5,050 nt of DNA. Source: an uncultured Gammaproteobacteria bacterium. Lineage in GTDB: Bacteria > Pseudomonadota > Gammaproteobacteria > Ga0077536. The number at the start of each line of letters is the position of its first letter. The first letter of the stretch is position 1. Below the pieces are notes generated by a model. The model did no database searches, had not been told where the DNA came from, and saw only the letters and a list, made by a program, of their open reading frames with translations. The stretch covers positions 1 to 5,050 of the forward strand of contig CAIPNE010000625.1 of the NCBI GenBank assembly GCA_903866355.1, given 5' to 3'. Below, piece by piece: positions 4,764 to 5,050 of the stretch. The position numbers and the translations under genes are program-made.

Positions 4764-5050
4764 CCCCTGGGGCCGCGCTGGCGGCCGGTGGCGTTGTGGC
4801 GGCCGTGATCGACGGTTTCCAACCCCGCGCTGTCCAACAAGAAATGGCCGATGCCGTCGCCTTGGCTATCGCCACACCGACCCCAACTCCTACTCTTCCA
4901 CCTGCTCCAATAGTCCTGACTTGGGACAACATAGCCGCTAACTACGATCTAATTTCAACGGATGTCTTCAATAAAAGTCAGCTACTTATTGATAGTAATT
5001 ATCAACCAAAATACAAGTTAACAGTTCTAGTTGGACCAAATACAAAGCCA
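4760..5050 (+). CDS. Open frame with YoaA/DinG-helicase-like N-terminus, switching to unrelated AT-rich sequence; partial
   Basis: Open for 97 codons to the right edge. Residues 1-38 include VVAAVIDGFQPRAVQQEMAD followed by AVALAIA. This matches the N-terminal GF-x-PR-x-x-Q-x-x-MA-x-AV pattern of DinG/YoaA-type XPD-like DNA helicases, where a Walker A (EAGTGTGKT) should follow about ten residues later. Instead the frame continues TPTPTPTLPPAP and then LTWDNIAANYDLISTDVFNK, which I do not recognise, with no Walker A. GC drops at the same place. So either the helicase gene is truncated or fused by insertion, or the contig end is chimeric. The TTG start overlaps the upstream stop as TTGA; its Shine-Dalgarno (GAGA, 4746-4749) is weak and 10 nt away, and GTG 4796 is an alternative start. 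A helicase-like N-terminus is moderately supported; the product as a whole is unclear. Confidence 0.5.
   Translation, partial: MTPGAALAAGGVVAAVIDGFQPRAVQQEMADAVALAIATPTPTPTLPPAPIVLTWDNIAANYDLISTDVFNKSQLLIDSNYQPKYKLTVLVGPNTKP
4874..5050. other. AT-rich segment with abrupt composition change
   Basis: By hand count, 71 of 177 bases are G or C (40 %), against 92 of 133 (69 %) in 4741-4873. Codons switch from G/C-ending to frequent A/T-ending (ATA, CTA, TTA, AAT, ACA). The frame entering from the left stays open across the segment, and other plus-strand frames contain stops, so the segment itself looks coding. It begins with a Pro/Thr codon run (about 4874-4909). The origin is foreign to the rest of the window, either biologically or by assembly. 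Confidence 0.6.

Noticed and set aside
4540..4932. Minus-strand open frame (130 codons) across the end of the 162-aa gene
   Set aside because: Composition is Ala/Arg/Thr/Pro repeats mirroring the plus-strand genes; no start site signal or domain.
4702..4941. Plus-strand open frame of 79 codons
   Set aside because: Out of frame with the helicase-like N-terminus, extremely Arg/Pro/Ser rich, crosses the composition break and ends; a shadow.

Overview
GC-rich bacterial DNA (about 65-70 % GC by eye across most of the window), densely packed, with no gene-free stretch over 300 bases. A complete EF-P beta-lysylation module (EF-P with the KPGKGQ tip, EpmA, EpmB) points to a proteobacterium, most likely a gammaproteobacterium or a relative. 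The BadH/BadI-like pair at the left edge suggests the ability to degrade alicyclic or aromatic acids.

Left part (1-872, minus strand): the first 30 codons of a BadI/crotonase-like gene, preceded by a BadH-like short-chain dehydrogenase. The two sit 16 bp apart in one operon. In the Rhodopseudomonas palustris type of cyclohexanecarboxylate/benzoate pathway they act one after the other: oxidation of 2-hydroxycyclohexanecarboxyl-CoA, then hydrolytic ring cleavage to pimelyl-CoA. A 93-bp divergent intergenic region (873-965) with a small palindrome separates them from a 214-aa plus-strand gene. That gene resembles a shortened pirin-like protein with no histidine at all.

Central part (1620-4190): epmB on the minus strand converges on the pirin-like gene. 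Their stop codons lie in the two arms of one hairpin. epmB diverges from efp-epmA. The three genes cooperate: EpmB (radical SAM/PLP) turns alpha-lysine into beta-lysine, EpmA (a truncated lysyl-tRNA-synthetase-like enzyme) attaches it to Lys34 of EF-P, and modified EF-P relieves ribosome stalling at polyproline. epmA has no ATG, GTG or TTG start that would give a full-length protein; a CTG 2 nt after the efp stop, behind a good Shine-Dalgarno, is the best candidate.

Right part (4191-5050, plus strand): a 162-aa uncharacterised protein (probably DUF6998, with a possible PD-(D/E)XK-like residue pattern). It overlaps by 2 nt (TTGA) the start of an open frame whose first ~38 codons read like the N-terminus of a YoaA/DinG-type helicase. 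Around 4874, GC content falls from about 69 % to about 40 %. The reading frame stays open but turns into a Pro/Thr-rich linker and unrecognised sequence. This is either a chimeric contig end or the edge of an acquired segment.

No RNA genes, CRISPR arrays or insertion sequences were seen. The most notable points are the probable CTG start of epmA, the compositional break inside an open frame, and the histidine-less pirin-like protein.
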